A DNA stretch of 60,173 nucleotides from Clostridiales bacterium (GCA_017617935.1 JAFZVF010000003.1:1-60173); one strand, 5' to 3'. Numbered from the stretch's first letter, positions 16,724 through 25,422 are shown. Made by a program: numbers and translations. The notes: a model not told the origin generated them from the sequence alone.

Positions 16724-16799
16724 AATGAACCTCCGATGTGATGCGTAACTCTTCTCCGGAACGGGATTGGAGCTTGGGATATTTTACTCCATTTTCATG

Positions 16800-18380
16800 C
16801 TATTTGCCGTAAACGTAGTCATCCAGCACGTCTTCGTAGTCTTCAGGCGCGTTCCGGATATAGTCATTCGTGTAAGTATAGAACTCCAGCGGAGATTTGG
16901 CCCACGGCTTGCCGGGCAGGGACAGTCGCTTGTTGTTTCTGTAGTTAAAGGTGAAAAACTCCCTTCCACCGAGGTTGACGTTCAAGTACACGCTCATGTA
17001 AGTGAACGTATTCAGCAAAGACGGAGTCCAAGGCCTTTTCCTGCCTCTCGAGGTCTTGGGAAGAAGCAGATATCTGTCTTCAGTTTCAGCGACCGCATCG
17101 TTCTCGCTGTAATCAAAAACGTCGAATTTTCCGTCACTGTCAACAGTACCGGTCTCGCTGATCACTTTCTTTATGCTGTTGCCCTCGAAATACACTTCCG
17201 TTCTCGTACACCTGCCGTACAGACGTGAATACCTGACCTCCTTGTCCCAGGAAGGATCAAGCGGCGCAAGGCCGTAGTAATGGCGCATCCTGTCGTCAAG
17301 TTCAAGGAGGTGTTTTCCGTCCTGGAAGTATGCTTCTCCGTCGCTTTTGGAAGTCTTGGATCCTGTTTTGGCTTTTGAATAAACTTCGGTCAGTGAGACT
17401 TCGTCATTTCCGGCTTCATAAGCCTCCACCACGTCAGACGGGAAAACTTTGGCGAGAGAAGTCTTGTCAACGCCGTGCTTTCCGCGCCAATAATACAAAG
17501 GATAGAAAAGCTCCGTTTCGTAGCCTTCAAAGCGCCTGTCATCCAACTTCGTAAACTTCTCAGAGTAGCCCCTGTGTTCGGGCGTCTGAAGGACTCCGCA
17601 CACGGAAAGGACGCCCAAGATCACGTTGATCTCATTGCCGTTCAGATTGGATTTTCTCGCTCTTGTTATCTGCTTCTGAAGTGCGGAGAACTTATTGTTC
17701 TCGCCCATGTCTGCAGCGCTTTTAAGGATGTAAACGAGAATGTCGATATCGTCCTTTGTATAACTTACCTTGGGGAGATCCTTAAACTGCTTAAGGTCGA
17801 AAAGCGCATAGTCCGCTCGCTGAATGTTCTTGATCGTATCAAGCTGAGGAAAGTAGAGCGCGTATCTTGATAAAGAATCTTCGACGTGACACTTGCCGTT
17901 TTTATCAACAGGAAGGCCGCAATAGCAACAGCCGTCACGACCTCCGTGAAGATTGGTTTCTTCTGACTTGTGCCTTTCCATTCCCTTAGCGAAGAAATAA
18001 GATGCAAGGGCGGTTCTGTATTGATTCTTTCCGGTTGAAAGGCTGTGGAGAAACCCGTTCACGAGATCTTTCAGATCAAGGGCCTTCCACAGCTCCATCA
18101 GTTCATCAACCATCTCGTCGTGATCACGCTCGGCGGGCGGCAAAAGGATCCCTTTCTCAATGCCGCGTTTGATCTCGAGGGCGTGATCTACGTTCTTGTG
18201 GTAAGGCTTGCCGTCTTCATAACCGAACGTCTTATTTACGGCTTCATGCATCGTGATCCTTTTGGGATCGCATCCGAAAACCCAGGCAAACTCCTTCCAC
18301 CAATTCTCGTAGTAGTCGTGCCAAAACCAGTCGTAATAGTTTTTCAGAATTCTTCTTGCTTCTTTAGTAGTGAGATCCAT
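16800..18380 (-). CDS. uncharacterised 526-residue soluble protein
   Basis: A large soluble protein with no signal peptide or membrane segment. The N-terminal 120 residues are very rich in aromatic and His residues (YYDWFWHDYYENWWKEF). A short possible metal site, CCYCG, with a third Cys in KCHVEDS, lies near residue 155. The rest is mixed alpha/beta and ends in RNAPEDYEDVLDDYVYGK. I recognise no domain. The ATG at 18380 is the best start though its ribosome-binding site is weak. The gene is isolated on both sides, and the next upstream gene ends at a terminator. Confidence 0.65.
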   Translation of the reverse strand: MDLTTKEARRILKNYYDWFWHDYYENWWKEFAWVFGCDPKRITMHEAVNKTFGYEDGKPYHKNVDHALEIKRGIEKGILLPPAERDHDEMVDELMELWKALDLKDLVNGFLHSLSTGKNQYRTALASYFFAKGMERHKSEETNLHGGRDGCCYCGLPVDKNGKCHVEDSLSRYALYFPQLDTIKNIQRADYALFDLKQFKDLPKVSYTKDDIDILVYILKSAADMGENNKFSALQKQITRARKSNLNGNEINVILGVLSVCGVLQTPEHRGYSEKFTKLDDRRFEGYETELFYPLYYWRGKHGVDKTSLAKVFPSDVVEAYEAGNDEVSLTEVYSKAKTGSKTSKSDGEAYFQDGKHLLELDDRMRHYYGLAPLDPSWDKEVRYSRLYGRCTRTEVYFEGNSIKKVISETGTVDSDGKFDVFDYSENDAVAETEDRYLLLPKTSRGRKRPWTPSLLNTFTYMSVYLNVNLGGREFFTFNYRNNKRLSLPGKPWAKSPLEFYTYTNDYIRNAPEDYEDVLDDYVYGK

Positions 18381-18424
18381 GAAGATATCATAACACACCG
18401 ACGTGCCCGACTGTCAGGACCGAA

Positions 18425-18457
18425 TAAACCCTCAAAGTCCGTTTGGCTTTGAGGGTT
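18425..18457 (-). terminator. hairpin terminator after the PEBP gene
   Basis: A perfect 11-bp stem (18457-18447 with 18437-18427), 9-nt loop, followed on the minus strand by TTTATT. It closes the long minus-strand operon that begins at 23888, or at least its last genes. Confidence 0.7.
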
Positions 18458-18472
18458 CAGCATATACTAAGA

Positions 18473-19075
18473 TCAGCCCTTGTAAAGTCCGGTTACGCAT
18501 CCTGCGGAAATGATGTTTCCGGTGTTGCCGTCTTTGTCAGTATCAAGGTCCTTAATGAATCTGGGCAGTTCCGGGAACATTGAATTAATGCTTCCCTTGA
18601 CCCTTTTAACAGGATTCTTGAGAGCGATGACGTAGATGTTGTACTGGTGGACGGCGCCCTCCGGCGGATAAGGTCCGATGAAGTCTCCGCGGCTTGCGAA
18701 TCCTTCAGGAAGGTTCGTCTGCGTTATGTCGCCCTGTACCCAGTGAAGGAAACAGTTGGCGTTAAGATCGACCATGTAGATGACGTAGCAGGAAGCGCCG
18801 TCGACAGGCTCCCATGAGAGTGCGGGTGAAATGTTCTGCTTGCCCGTCTTCTCATCCCAGCGGCTGCCGTTCTTGCTCGTCGTGGTTACCGCGAACGCGG
18901 GATAATCTCCGACGAATTGATCGCCTTCATTGGAAGGTGCCTTAGTCGTCTCCGCTGCCGTCGTTTCGGTCTGGGACTCCGTAGTCTCTGCCGTATTGGA
19001 AACACAGCCCGCAAGAGACAGAGCGATAGCTCCGCAAAGCATCAATGCCGTTATCTTTATGCTTTTCATTTTCAT
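18473..19075 (-). CDS. PEBP / YbhB-YbcL family lipoprotein
   Basis: A 200-residue exported lipoprotein (lipobox SLAGC, C23; Thr/Glu linker to about residue 50) carrying a phosphatidylethanolamine-binding-protein-like domain. Family segments are ISPALSWEPVDGA, YVIYMVDLNA, HWVQGDI and FIGPYPPEGAVHQYNIYVIAL. PEBP proteins bind small anionic ligands; in bacteria their role is largely unknown. It is 105 bp downstream of the AraC-type regulator on the same strand and ends at a terminator. The start follows AGGAGGATATG. Confidence 0.85.
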   Translation of the reverse strand: MKMKSIKITALMLCGAIALSLAGCVSNTAETTESQTETTAAETTKAPSNEGDQFVGDYPAFAVTTTSKNGSRWDEKTGKQNISPALSWEPVDGASCYVIYMVDLNANCFLHWVQGDITQTNLPEGFASRGDFIGPYPPEGAVHQYNIYVIALKNPVKRVKGSINSMFPELPRFIKDLDTDKDGNTGNIISAGCVTGLYKG

Positions 19076-19179
19076 ATCCTCCTAAACGCTAAATGCTAAA
19101 TGCTGCTTAACGTTATTGTACTTGGAGATCTGAAAGGCAAATAGAACAAACGGCACGGAAAAAGGGAATATCTGCACGA

Positions 19180-20070
19180 TTACGGATATCTGTATTTGGA
19201 AGGCGTAACGCCCACGGTCTTCTTGAAGAGTTTCGTAAAATAGTTCGGATCGGGAAACCCCACGCGCGAGCTGACTTCGCTGATCGGTATCTCGGTCTTC
19301 GAAAGAAGGATCTTTGCAAGATCGATCCTGAGCTTTTGAAGATAGTTCATGCAGGTCATAGAGGAATGTTTCACGAAAAGCGCGTTCAGTTTGTTGCGGT
19401 TTATCGCGAACTTCTTCGTGATCAGATCAAGCGTGATCTGCTCTTCGATGTGTTCGTTCAGAAATTCGGTGATCTTGGAAAACTCGTCCTGATCGGAAGA
19501 CTCTTCTTCAGGCGTTTCTTCATAAAGCGTGTAAACGATGAAGTAGAGCAGTTCCATCAGGTAAGAGCGGCTCCTGCAAGGCCAGAATCCGTCGCGCTGT
19601 CCCTGAAGCTCCTTTTCGGTGGAAACGAAAAGCTCCTTCATGCGCTTAAAGCTGTTCAAAGTAAGCTCCATAACGGTCTCACCATAAGTCGAGCTTTTGG
19701 AAAAGCGTTCGATAAGGACGTAGTCCTGATAGATCGAAGTTCCCCAAGTGCTCCTGAACTCGCCGGAATCGATCTTGTCGTAAGTGAACTCTTCGCGGAT
19801 GACGGTCGGATTGAAGTAAAGCGCATACGCTTTTATGCCGCTTTTGATGCTGCACTCGAACTTGTCCCTCTGTGAAAGCTCGATCAGGGCAGGCGCTTTG
19901 ACCAGCCGCTTTTCCTTGCCGGAATTCATCTCGATCGAACCCTTCTCAAGCAGGATGATCTTATAGTTGTCTTCATCGTTTACGTGTTCCGGGATCGTGT
20001 CGCATCTCTCAGGATAAATGTCGACTATCCTGTCCCAATCTTCCCAATGGCATTCAGTACAAAGCCTCAT
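19180..20070 (-). CDS. AraC-family transcriptional regulator
   Basis: A 296-residue regulator. Residues 20-150 form a cupin-like sensing domain (IILLEKGSIEMNSG, ALIELSQRDKFE). Residues 195-296 are the double HTH: ITLDLITKKFAINRNKLNALF, then IPISEVSSRVGFPDPNYFTKLFK and VGVTPSKYR. The signature of the second HTH is well preserved. The N-terminus has a possible metal-binding CTECHWED. Ligand and targets are unknown. The start follows GAAAGGGGTGG, 18 bp after the preceding membrane protein, so it is probably co-transcribed with it. Confidence 0.9.
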   Translation of the reverse strand: MRLCTECHWEDWDRIVDIYPERCDTIPEHVNDEDNYKIILLEKGSIEMNSGKEKRLVKAPALIELSQRDKFECSIKSGIKAYALYFNPTVIREEFTYDKIDSGEFRSTWGTSIYQDYVLIERFSKSSTYGETVMELTLNSFKRMKELFVSTEKELQGQRDGFWPCRSRSYLMELLYFIVYTLYEETPEEESSDQDEFSKITEFLNEHIEEQITLDLITKKFAINRNKLNALFVKHSSMTCMNYLQKLRIDLAKILLSKTEIPISEVSSRVGFPDPNYFTKLFKKTVGVTPSKYRYP

Positions 20071-20088
20071 ATTGCCACCCCTTTCGGA

Positions 20089-20772
20089 TCAACCGTTCTT
20101 CCAGATCAGGACGTCAAAACTTCCTTTTTCCGGAACCTTCATGATCTTCGTAAGTTTCCCTGAATCGTAAGAATACACTTCATGATGCCTGCCCGGCTGA
20201 TGCATCGAAACAAAGGCCTTATCGCCGTTAATAAAGATCTGGAATGAGAATATCGTCGTGCTGACGCCCGTTCTGGCAACCCAGTTGTCTTCGCCCCTGA
20301 CGTAATCCTGATCGAAGTCATGAAAACGCTTCGCGACGTCTAAGATTAGCCGTTCTTCCTCACGCGAGACGACGCACTTGTCAGGTCCCGGAGACCTTAC
20401 CTCAAAGACGTATTTATTCGAATAACTGTGAATGAGCGTCGTCGTTCCCTCAAACACCGGCCGACCGTTCTCACTCCAATTGACTTCAACATGCAATGAC
20501 CTTCCGGCCTCTTTGTCGACTTCCCTTATGTTTTCCGGATCCTTGTCACAGACCGTCTTAACAAGGGCTTGGGGAACTCGCGCCCTGAACGGTCCTTTCA
20601 CCGCATAGTATTCATCATGGACAAAGAACATGTTCTCCAGACCGTTAAACGAAAGCTTGACGATGCGGTCGCTGAGCTTCCAAACGGCAGCAGTATATGC
20701 AAACGCCGCCAAGGCCAACACGGCCAAAATGATGAAAAACCATTTGAAAAACGTCTTAACCTTCTTTTTCAC
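20089..20772 (-). CDS. membrane-anchored protein of unknown function
   Basis: A 227-residue protein with a positively charged N-terminus and one hydrophobic helix (about 10-32), then an extracytoplasmic domain of about 190 residues. No family recognised. The domain is Tyr/Val-rich and looks beta-rich (YYAVKGPFRARVP, KYVFEVRSPGP, TIFSFQIFINGDKAFVSMHQ). It starts with GTG behind GAGG, 4 bp after the preceding gene, which has the same anchor-plus-domain design. Both belong to the accessory operon headed by the XRE regulator. Confidence 0.65.
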   Translation of the reverse strand: MKKKVKTFFKWFFIILAVLALAAFAYTAAVWKLSDRIVKLSFNGLENMFFVHDEYYAVKGPFRARVPQALVKTVCDKDPENIREVDKEAGRSLHVEVNWSENGRPVFEGTTTLIHSYSNKYVFEVRSPGPDKCVVSREEERLILDVAKRFHDFDQDYVRGEDNWVARTGVSTTIFSFQIFINGDKAFVSMHQPGRHHEVYSYDSGKLTKIMKVPEKGSFDVLIWKNG

Positions 20773-20776
20773 AATA

Positions 20777-21298
20777 TCAAACCTCGTCCACCCTCATCTC
20801 AAAGCGGTAAGTGCCGTCTTCATATTCAAGAACGTAGTAATATCTGAATGCTCCGCGCGCAGCGGCGTAATATTCCTTTTTTACCTCATCTTCCTTGACG
20901 AGCGGGAGGTCGTCCGGTGACACGTCATAACGCTTGGTCATCCTGTTCAGGACGTCTTCAGTTTCTTTGTATTCTCCTTTTTCCAAGGCATTTCTGATGC
21001 CTTTTTCACAACCCTCGGGAAGCGCCTTGCACATGTCGTCAACGCTTCCGTACGAATGAGAGGTTATGAGGAAACTCGGATCCCTTGCTCCCATGACCGC
21101 ATAGTACTCGATATCGTCCGAGACTTCAGGCATGAGCGCGAGACAGCTCAACTTCTCTCTTTCCCCGTCGGTAACGTGCTCATGAACGTCCCATTCGAAG
21201 GCCTTGACGTAGCTTCGCATCGTCAAGACGATCAATATGCAGGCCGCCAGGGCGATCACGCCGAAAACGACAGCTCCTATTGCAAATCCCTTCTTCAT
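20777..21298 (-). CDS. membrane-anchored protein of unknown function
   Basis: A 173-residue protein: one N-terminal helix (about 5-27, AIGAVVFGVIALAACILIVL) and an extracytoplasmic domain. The domain ends in a beta-rich RYYYVLEYEDGTYRFEMRVDEV. No family recognised. It is 74 bp downstream of the RelA/SpoT-like gene and 4 bp upstream of a second anchored protein. The two may be partners. Confidence 0.6.
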   Translation of the reverse strand: MKKGFAIGAVVFGVIALAACILIVLTMRSYVKAFEWDVHEHVTDGEREKLSCLALMPEVSDDIEYYAVMGARDPSFLITSHSYGSVDDMCKALPEGCEKGIRNALEKGEYKETEDVLNRMTKRYDVSPDDLPLVKEDEVKKEYYAAARGAFRYYYVLEYEDGTYRFEMRVDEV

Positions 21299-21372
21299 TC
21301 CTTTTGTTCCTTATTCTTACAATTCTGCATCTACGAAAATTATATACTTGTTTATAAAAAAACGCATTTTGC

Positions 21373-22845
21373 TCAAAGGAGTCTTTCGAGGTTCTCACGC
21401 TTTGAAAAATGATCCACCAGATATTTTTTTGCCATGCCCGTATTGGCGCTTTCAAACCACGAAATGTCAGGAAGAACGTTCCTGTCGGTCACTATGGTAA
21501 CGGTGTCGCCTTCATTAAGACGCACGTTCCTGTCAAGCCTGGTCTTCGATTCATTCAGCATCGCATAGTCAAAGTGCAGTCCCGTCTCGGCGCTGAGGGA
21601 AAACGCAAAATCGAGAACCGTCGCGCCGTTCGTGATCAGCACGTCGGTCCCGTCATCCTTGAATACCTTGATCTTCGGGCGTCGCGGCTCGGGGAGCTCC
21701 ATCTCCTGCTTCTCGTTTTGGAATTGGAACTCCGGTTCATCCGCAATTTCTCCGTACATGAAGCGCCGGTACTCTTTCTGCGTACGGACGTAAAACCTGT
21801 AGAGGTTATCCGTCTCATCAGCCAGGACAAAAAAGTCCCTATCGTCACGCGTTGTAAACTGGTGATCAGTTATGTATATGCCTTCATCCATAAGCGACTT
21901 CTCAAAGCATTTGAAGAAGACGTCGTTCGGGACGAATTTGGATATGTCCTCAGACAGTTTGTCTTCAACGACAAGAACAATATCGTAGAGCGGAACCTTG
22001 TCTTTGCGGAGATGATCATTCAGCCCGTCGAAAGACCCATCCGTTTCAAGTTTGAGATGTCTGATAATGCTTCCGTATGAGCGCCCCTCAATCACCAGTT
22101 GCTTTATCTGGCTGCGGTATTCGGCAAGTTCATCATTTTCGTTATCCGCATGTGGATCAAAGACGCTGGCAAGCATGTCAGTCGTTTTCCGGAAGCTCCT
22201 GACATTCTCATTGCGCAGCGCTTCACACGTCTCCACGATCTCTTTGTATGTATCAGGCCTGTCGATTTCAAAGCAAAGCTCCTGAAGTTCATCGACAAAG
22301 CGGTACGCATTGACGCGCTTGACAAGACGGAACAATTCCCTTTGGGTCATGTTGGTCAAAAACACCGGGGGAATGTCTAACACTCCATCCCCGAACTTAA
22401 GCTTGTCGATACGGTCCGCGATCTTCACGTATATCGCGTTGTTGATCGCCTTTTTCCGCGGAAGATCATCGTATTCCGTAATACGGAGGCCTTTGTTTTC
22501 TCTAAAAAAGCTTCTGTCGCTCATCTCGGCAACGGAATCAATGATATAAACTACGTTATCGCCAAACTTTCCGGAGATCTCATTCCGGGAAAGAACCCGG
22601 CTCTCGGCAGTCTCGTGCAAAAGAGAAGCAACAACGATATCCTTGCCAAGTCCCCATTCAGCGACCATTGAGGCCTCACGGAGCGAATGCGTAATGACCG
22701 CTTCAATGTTTTTATAATCGCTACTCTTAAGGCGTTCACTAATCAACTCATAAGCATTACGGACGTCCGTATCGTCAAGAGCATTATTCTTCGACTTACA
22801 GATATCGATAAGATCTTCCAAAGACGTTACTGCTTCAGGTTTCAT
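21373..22845 (-). CDS. RelA/SpoT-like protein with altered HD and synthetase motifs
   Basis: A 490-residue protein with the long-RSH order but without the C-terminal ACT region. HD domain (about 25-200): H53, LLHETAES (H77, E78, E81, S82), FGDNVVYIIDSV and KIADRIDKLK (D144). Positions match those I recall for streptococcal Rel, but the HD aspartate is Glu and the second acid of the ED pair is Ser. Synthetase-like region (about 240-370): FDGLNDHLRKDKVPLYDIVL and FYVRTQKEYRRFMYGEIAD align with family segments, yet the G-loop and the YQSLHT motif are absent. TGS domain at 391-452. It may have lost (p)ppGpp synthesis and changed hydrolysis. It overlaps the XRE regulator stop by 4 bp. Confidence 0.75.
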   Translation of the reverse strand: MKPEAVTSLEDLIDICKSKNNALDDTDVRNAYELISERLKSSDYKNIEAVITHSLREASMVAEWGLGKDIVVASLLHETAESRVLSRNEISGKFGDNVVYIIDSVAEMSDRSFFRENKGLRITEYDDLPRKKAINNAIYVKIADRIDKLKFGDGVLDIPPVFLTNMTQRELFRLVKRVNAYRFVDELQELCFEIDRPDTYKEIVETCEALRNENVRSFRKTTDMLASVFDPHADNENDELAEYRSQIKQLVIEGRSYGSIIRHLKLETDGSFDGLNDHLRKDKVPLYDIVLVVEDKLSEDISKFVPNDVFFKCFEKSLMDEGIYITDHQFTTRDDRDFFVLADETDNLYRFYVRTQKEYRRFMYGEIADEPEFQFQNEKQEMELPEPRRPKIKVFKDDGTDVLITNGATVLDFAFSLSAETGLHFDYAMLNESKTRLDRNVRLNEGDTVTIVTDRNVLPDISWFESANTGMAKKYLVDHFSKRENLERLL

Positions 22846-23888
22846 TTCTCTGCTTCCTTTATCGCCTGATACCATTCATCATCATCATTCGCCGAGACTT
22901 TGCCATATCTGAACGTGTTCCTTTCAAGACTCTTTCTGACGTAACGCTCGAGCATCGACCTGACCATGACGGTCTTCTGATACTCCGTGAATTCGTTAAG
23001 CGTCTCGCCCGTATCCATATAAAGGGCCTTAAAGGTCCTGATAAGCTCTTCCGTCTCGGCTTCCATGTTAACGTTCGGAGTCCCCAGAAGAAGGCAGTGA
23101 TGTATCTCCTCAACCGACATGGAAAGCTTGTTTCGGGACAGCCCCATGTATTGGATGACGGGGGCTCTTTCCCTGCCCTTGGATATCGAATTGACAGTTC
23201 CAATGCCGCCTATGTAACAGCCTTTGTTGTTTTCTACGCGGTGTACGATGAGATATGCCTTATCGGTCTTCCCGTGTTCGAGACTGATGAAAACGTGATC
23301 CTGCGACATTTCAAGGCCGCCTAGATAATAGTTGCCAGCTTCGTGGTTTTTCATCGAATTGACAACGGCATCGACAGTTGTGTTATCCCAGGCCGTCCTG
23401 CAGTTCTCGGCTTCTTCCCTGTCCTTGAGTCCGAGCAGGGCGGCGCATTTGTATTCGGGAATACCCAGGCTCGACATGCTCTTGTAGATATATAGCAGAC
23501 CAAAGGTAACCGATTCCTTCGGAGCCTGCGTATCACGCCCTTTATATCTTCCGGTATCGAAATAATAAACAATGTACAATCCGCAGTACTTCTCATAAGT
23601 GCTGAGGTTTTCAGGCAAGGGGTGCACATTCGATGAGTCCTCTGCATTTGAGGCGGGAGCGCCCGCCATCAAAAACTCGTCAATGTTGATGTTGTAGAGT
23701 TCCTTCAGCAAGACAAAAAACCTGATGTTTGGGACCGCCCTTCCATTACAGTACTCAGTCATTGAAGCAGGCGCCACGTCAAGCAGCTCTGCGAGCTTTT
23801 TCTGGGTCGTCTTGTTTTGGGCTATAAGGCGCTTCAGGTTCGAACCGACATTGACCGCTATCTTCTTCATCTTTTCATCCAGCTGCAT
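22842..23888 (-). CDS. XRE-family regulator with large C-terminal sensor domain
   Basis: A 348-residue protein. Residues 12-72 form a Cro/C1 HTH (NLKRLIAQNKTTQKKLAELL, DVAPASMTEYCNGRAVPN). The remaining 270 residues form an unassigned domain that begins STYEKYCGLYIVYYFDTGRY and includes YLGGLEMSQDHVFISLEHG; such domains occur in clostridial XRE proteins as presumed ligand sensors. It heads a minus-strand operon and is divergent from the uncharacterised nine-gene cluster, which it probably controls (inference from layout and the palindrome between them). The start follows AAAGGGGAGAGG. Confidence 0.75.
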   Translation of the reverse strand: MQLDEKMKKIAVNVGSNLKRLIAQNKTTQKKLAELLDVAPASMTEYCNGRAVPNIRFFVLLKELYNINIDEFLMAGAPASNAEDSSNVHPLPENLSTYEKYCGLYIVYYFDTGRYKGRDTQAPKESVTFGLLYIYKSMSSLGIPEYKCAALLGLKDREEAENCRTAWDNTTVDAVVNSMKNHEAGNYYLGGLEMSQDHVFISLEHGKTDKAYLIVHRVENNKGCYIGGIGTVNSISKGRERAPVIQYMGLSRNKLSMSVEEIHHCLLLGTPNVNMEAETEELIRTFKALYMDTGETLNEFTEYQKTVMVRSMLERYVRKSLERNTFRYGKVSANDDDEWYQAIKEAEK

Positions 23889-23918
23889 ATGACCTCTCCC
23901 CTTTCCTCTGATGATTTA

Positions 23919-23948
23919 ATTCTACTTCACGGCAGCGGCCTATTTCAA
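23919..23948 (-). promoter_or_regulatory. promoter of the XRE/RSH-like operon
   Basis: On the minus strand, TTGAAA and TAGAAT are spaced 18 bp, about 30 bp upstream of the XRE start codon. Confidence 0.55.
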
Positions 23949-24071
23949 TGCCGCAGACGCAGAAAATTAAGGAAATTTTCAATTTTTATCTCTCCGCATT
24001 TGGTAAGAATAAGGATAACGCCAAAAAGTTATTACCGATAATTACAATTTTCTGAACGCTTTTCACCAGAA

Positions 24072-24089
24072 ATTCAGAATATTCTGAAT
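24072..24089. promoter_or_regulatory. perfect 18-bp palindrome, candidate XRE operator
   Basis: ATTCAGAATATTCTGAAT is perfectly symmetric. A further TTCTGAA half-site lies about 20 bp upstream. It lies in the 287-bp divergent gap, about 87 bp before the first gene of the plus-strand cluster, where its promoter should be. I could not pick a convincing -35/-10 for that promoter; the palindrome may overlap it. Confidence 0.55.
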
Positions 24090-24175
24090 AATTAGAGTTG
24101 AGCGCTCGCGTTTCGGGAGTTAACCTGACAGTATCACAAAGGCTCTCCGGAGAAAGAAGCGAAAGGAGGCAGCTT

Positions 24176-24406
24176 ATGTATTACATGATCTACATCGACA
24201 GGGGTTCTTTGGGAATCAACAGGCCTCTGGAATTCTATGCAAGGTGCAATCTGGAACCCGAATACGAGAACAAGGCGACCGTCTGGACCGAGCAGGTTTC
24301 TGAAGCTCTGGTCAGCGAAGACTACAAGTACATCGCGGAAGTTTACAGGAAGATCAAGAAAGAACAACCGTGGAGGGATCTTGACATCCTGGCAAGATTC
24401 TGCTGA
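24176..24406 (+). CDS. small uncharacterised protein, first gene of the accessory cluster
   Basis: A 76-residue acidic protein (MYYMIYIDRGSLGINRP at the start). It looks alpha-helical after residue 35 and has no Cys pair or signal peptide. No family recognised. The start follows AAAGGAGGCAGCTT, a strong site; a longer frame from 24098 runs through the presumed promoter. It is the first gene after the candidate operator, 37 bp ahead of the tandem paralogues. Confidence 0.6.
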   Translation: MYYMIYIDRGSLGINRPLEFYARCNLEPEYENKATVWTEQVSEALVSEDYKYIAEVYRKIKKEQPWRDLDILARFC

Positions 24407-24443
24407 CAAGGAGCAGCGATTAGGATCAAAAAGGGGGATATTT

Positions 24444-24908
24444 ATGTATATCTACGCTAAGAGAGGCGAAAGTCATTATCGGGAAGTCCTGTCAGAAGCC
24501 GTTAATGATTTGTATGACTATTATCGGCACAAATCTGCGGCAATTTCTGATTGCGAAGGTTATTCCGATTTAAAACTTGACCTCCGCGATTATATTTGTA
24601 TTGAATTCCTGTTCGCCGACTTCTTTACTTTGGAAATCACCGAAGAAATGCCGGACTGCAAAGAGCCTGACGTTTTATTTGGCAAAGGTAACGAATACGT
24701 CTGCTGCAAGGTCGATCCGGGATCACACGTCGGCAAAACGATCTGCGTCCGCGAACAAGATTACGTAATGCCTTTTTTGATAATGTTTGCTGAAAAATAT
24801 AACAATAGCGATATGGACTTTAAAGTGGAATACAAAGTCTTTTCCAACCGGTGTTCCTGTTCTTATCCTTCGTATATACGTTTCAAATTCTATGCTTTTA
24901 CTAATTAG
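24444..24908 (+). CDS. uncharacterised protein, copy A of a tandem pair
   Basis: A 154-residue soluble protein. It shares with the next gene SHYRE, DLYDYYRH/DFDAYYLH, the block EEMPDCKEPDVLFGKGN, VDPGSHVGKTI and VREQDY, and the ending FTN/VTN. No known domain is recognised. The start follows AAGGGGGATATTT. The central block is far better conserved at the DNA level than the ends, which suggests recent duplication or gene conversion. A role as a binding or immunity-type protein is possible but not shown. Confidence 0.65.
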   Translation: MYIYAKRGESHYREVLSEAVNDLYDYYRHKSAAISDCEGYSDLKLDLRDYICIEFLFADFFTLEITEEMPDCKEPDVLFGKGNEYVCCKVDPGSHVGKTICVREQDYVMPFLIMFAEKYNNSDMDFKVEYKVFSNRCSCSYPSYIRFKFYAFTN

Positions 24909-24936
24909 TTGTTTTTTTGAACAGGAGGATAAGTTT

Positions 24937-25398
24937 ATGTGGAGTTGCTATATAAAACCCAAAAGTCACTACCGGGAAGCCCTGAAAGAAGTCGTTAAAG
25001 ATTTTGATGCCTATTATCTTCACGTGGCCGGGGAAGTTGCCGATCGCGAAGGTCGTATCTGTGGACCACTCGACCCGCGTGATTATCTTTCATATTCATA
25101 TTTGTTCGACGACAGATTTACATTGAAGATTTCAGAAGAAATGCCGGAAAGCAAAGAGCCTGACGTTTTATTCGGCAAAGGCAACAAGTACGTCTGCGGC
25201 AAGGTCGATCCGGAATCGCCCGACGGCAAAACGATCTACGTCCGCGAAGCGGATTATGCTATTCCTTTTTTGGATATGTTTATTGAAGGATTCGATGAAA
25301 AATCCAACTTTGAAGTGAAATATCAAATTGTTTCAATCGAAGATCCCGGTACTTATCCTGCGTATATAATCTTCAGTTTCGACTTTGTAACTAATTGA
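24937..25398 (+). CDS. uncharacterised protein, copy B of a tandem pair
   Basis: A 153-residue soluble paralogue of the preceding gene, 28 bp downstream. Shared features are KSHYREALKEVVKDF, EEMPESKEPDVLFGKGN, the KVDPESPDGKTI segment, VREADYAIPFLDMF and the C-terminal VTN. It differs most in the first third and the last 40 residues. Two Cys of copy A are not kept. The start follows ACAGGAGGATAAGTTT. Unknown function. Confidence 0.65.
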   Translation: MWSCYIKPKSHYREALKEVVKDFDAYYLHVAGEVADREGRICGPLDPRDYLSYSYLFDDRFTLKISEEMPESKEPDVLFGKGNKYVCGKVDPESPDGKTIYVREADYAIPFLDMFIEGFDEKSNFEVKYQIVSIEDPGTYPAYIIFSFDFVTN

Positions 25399-25422
25399 TC
25401 AGTTTTTGAAGGAGGTGTCATT

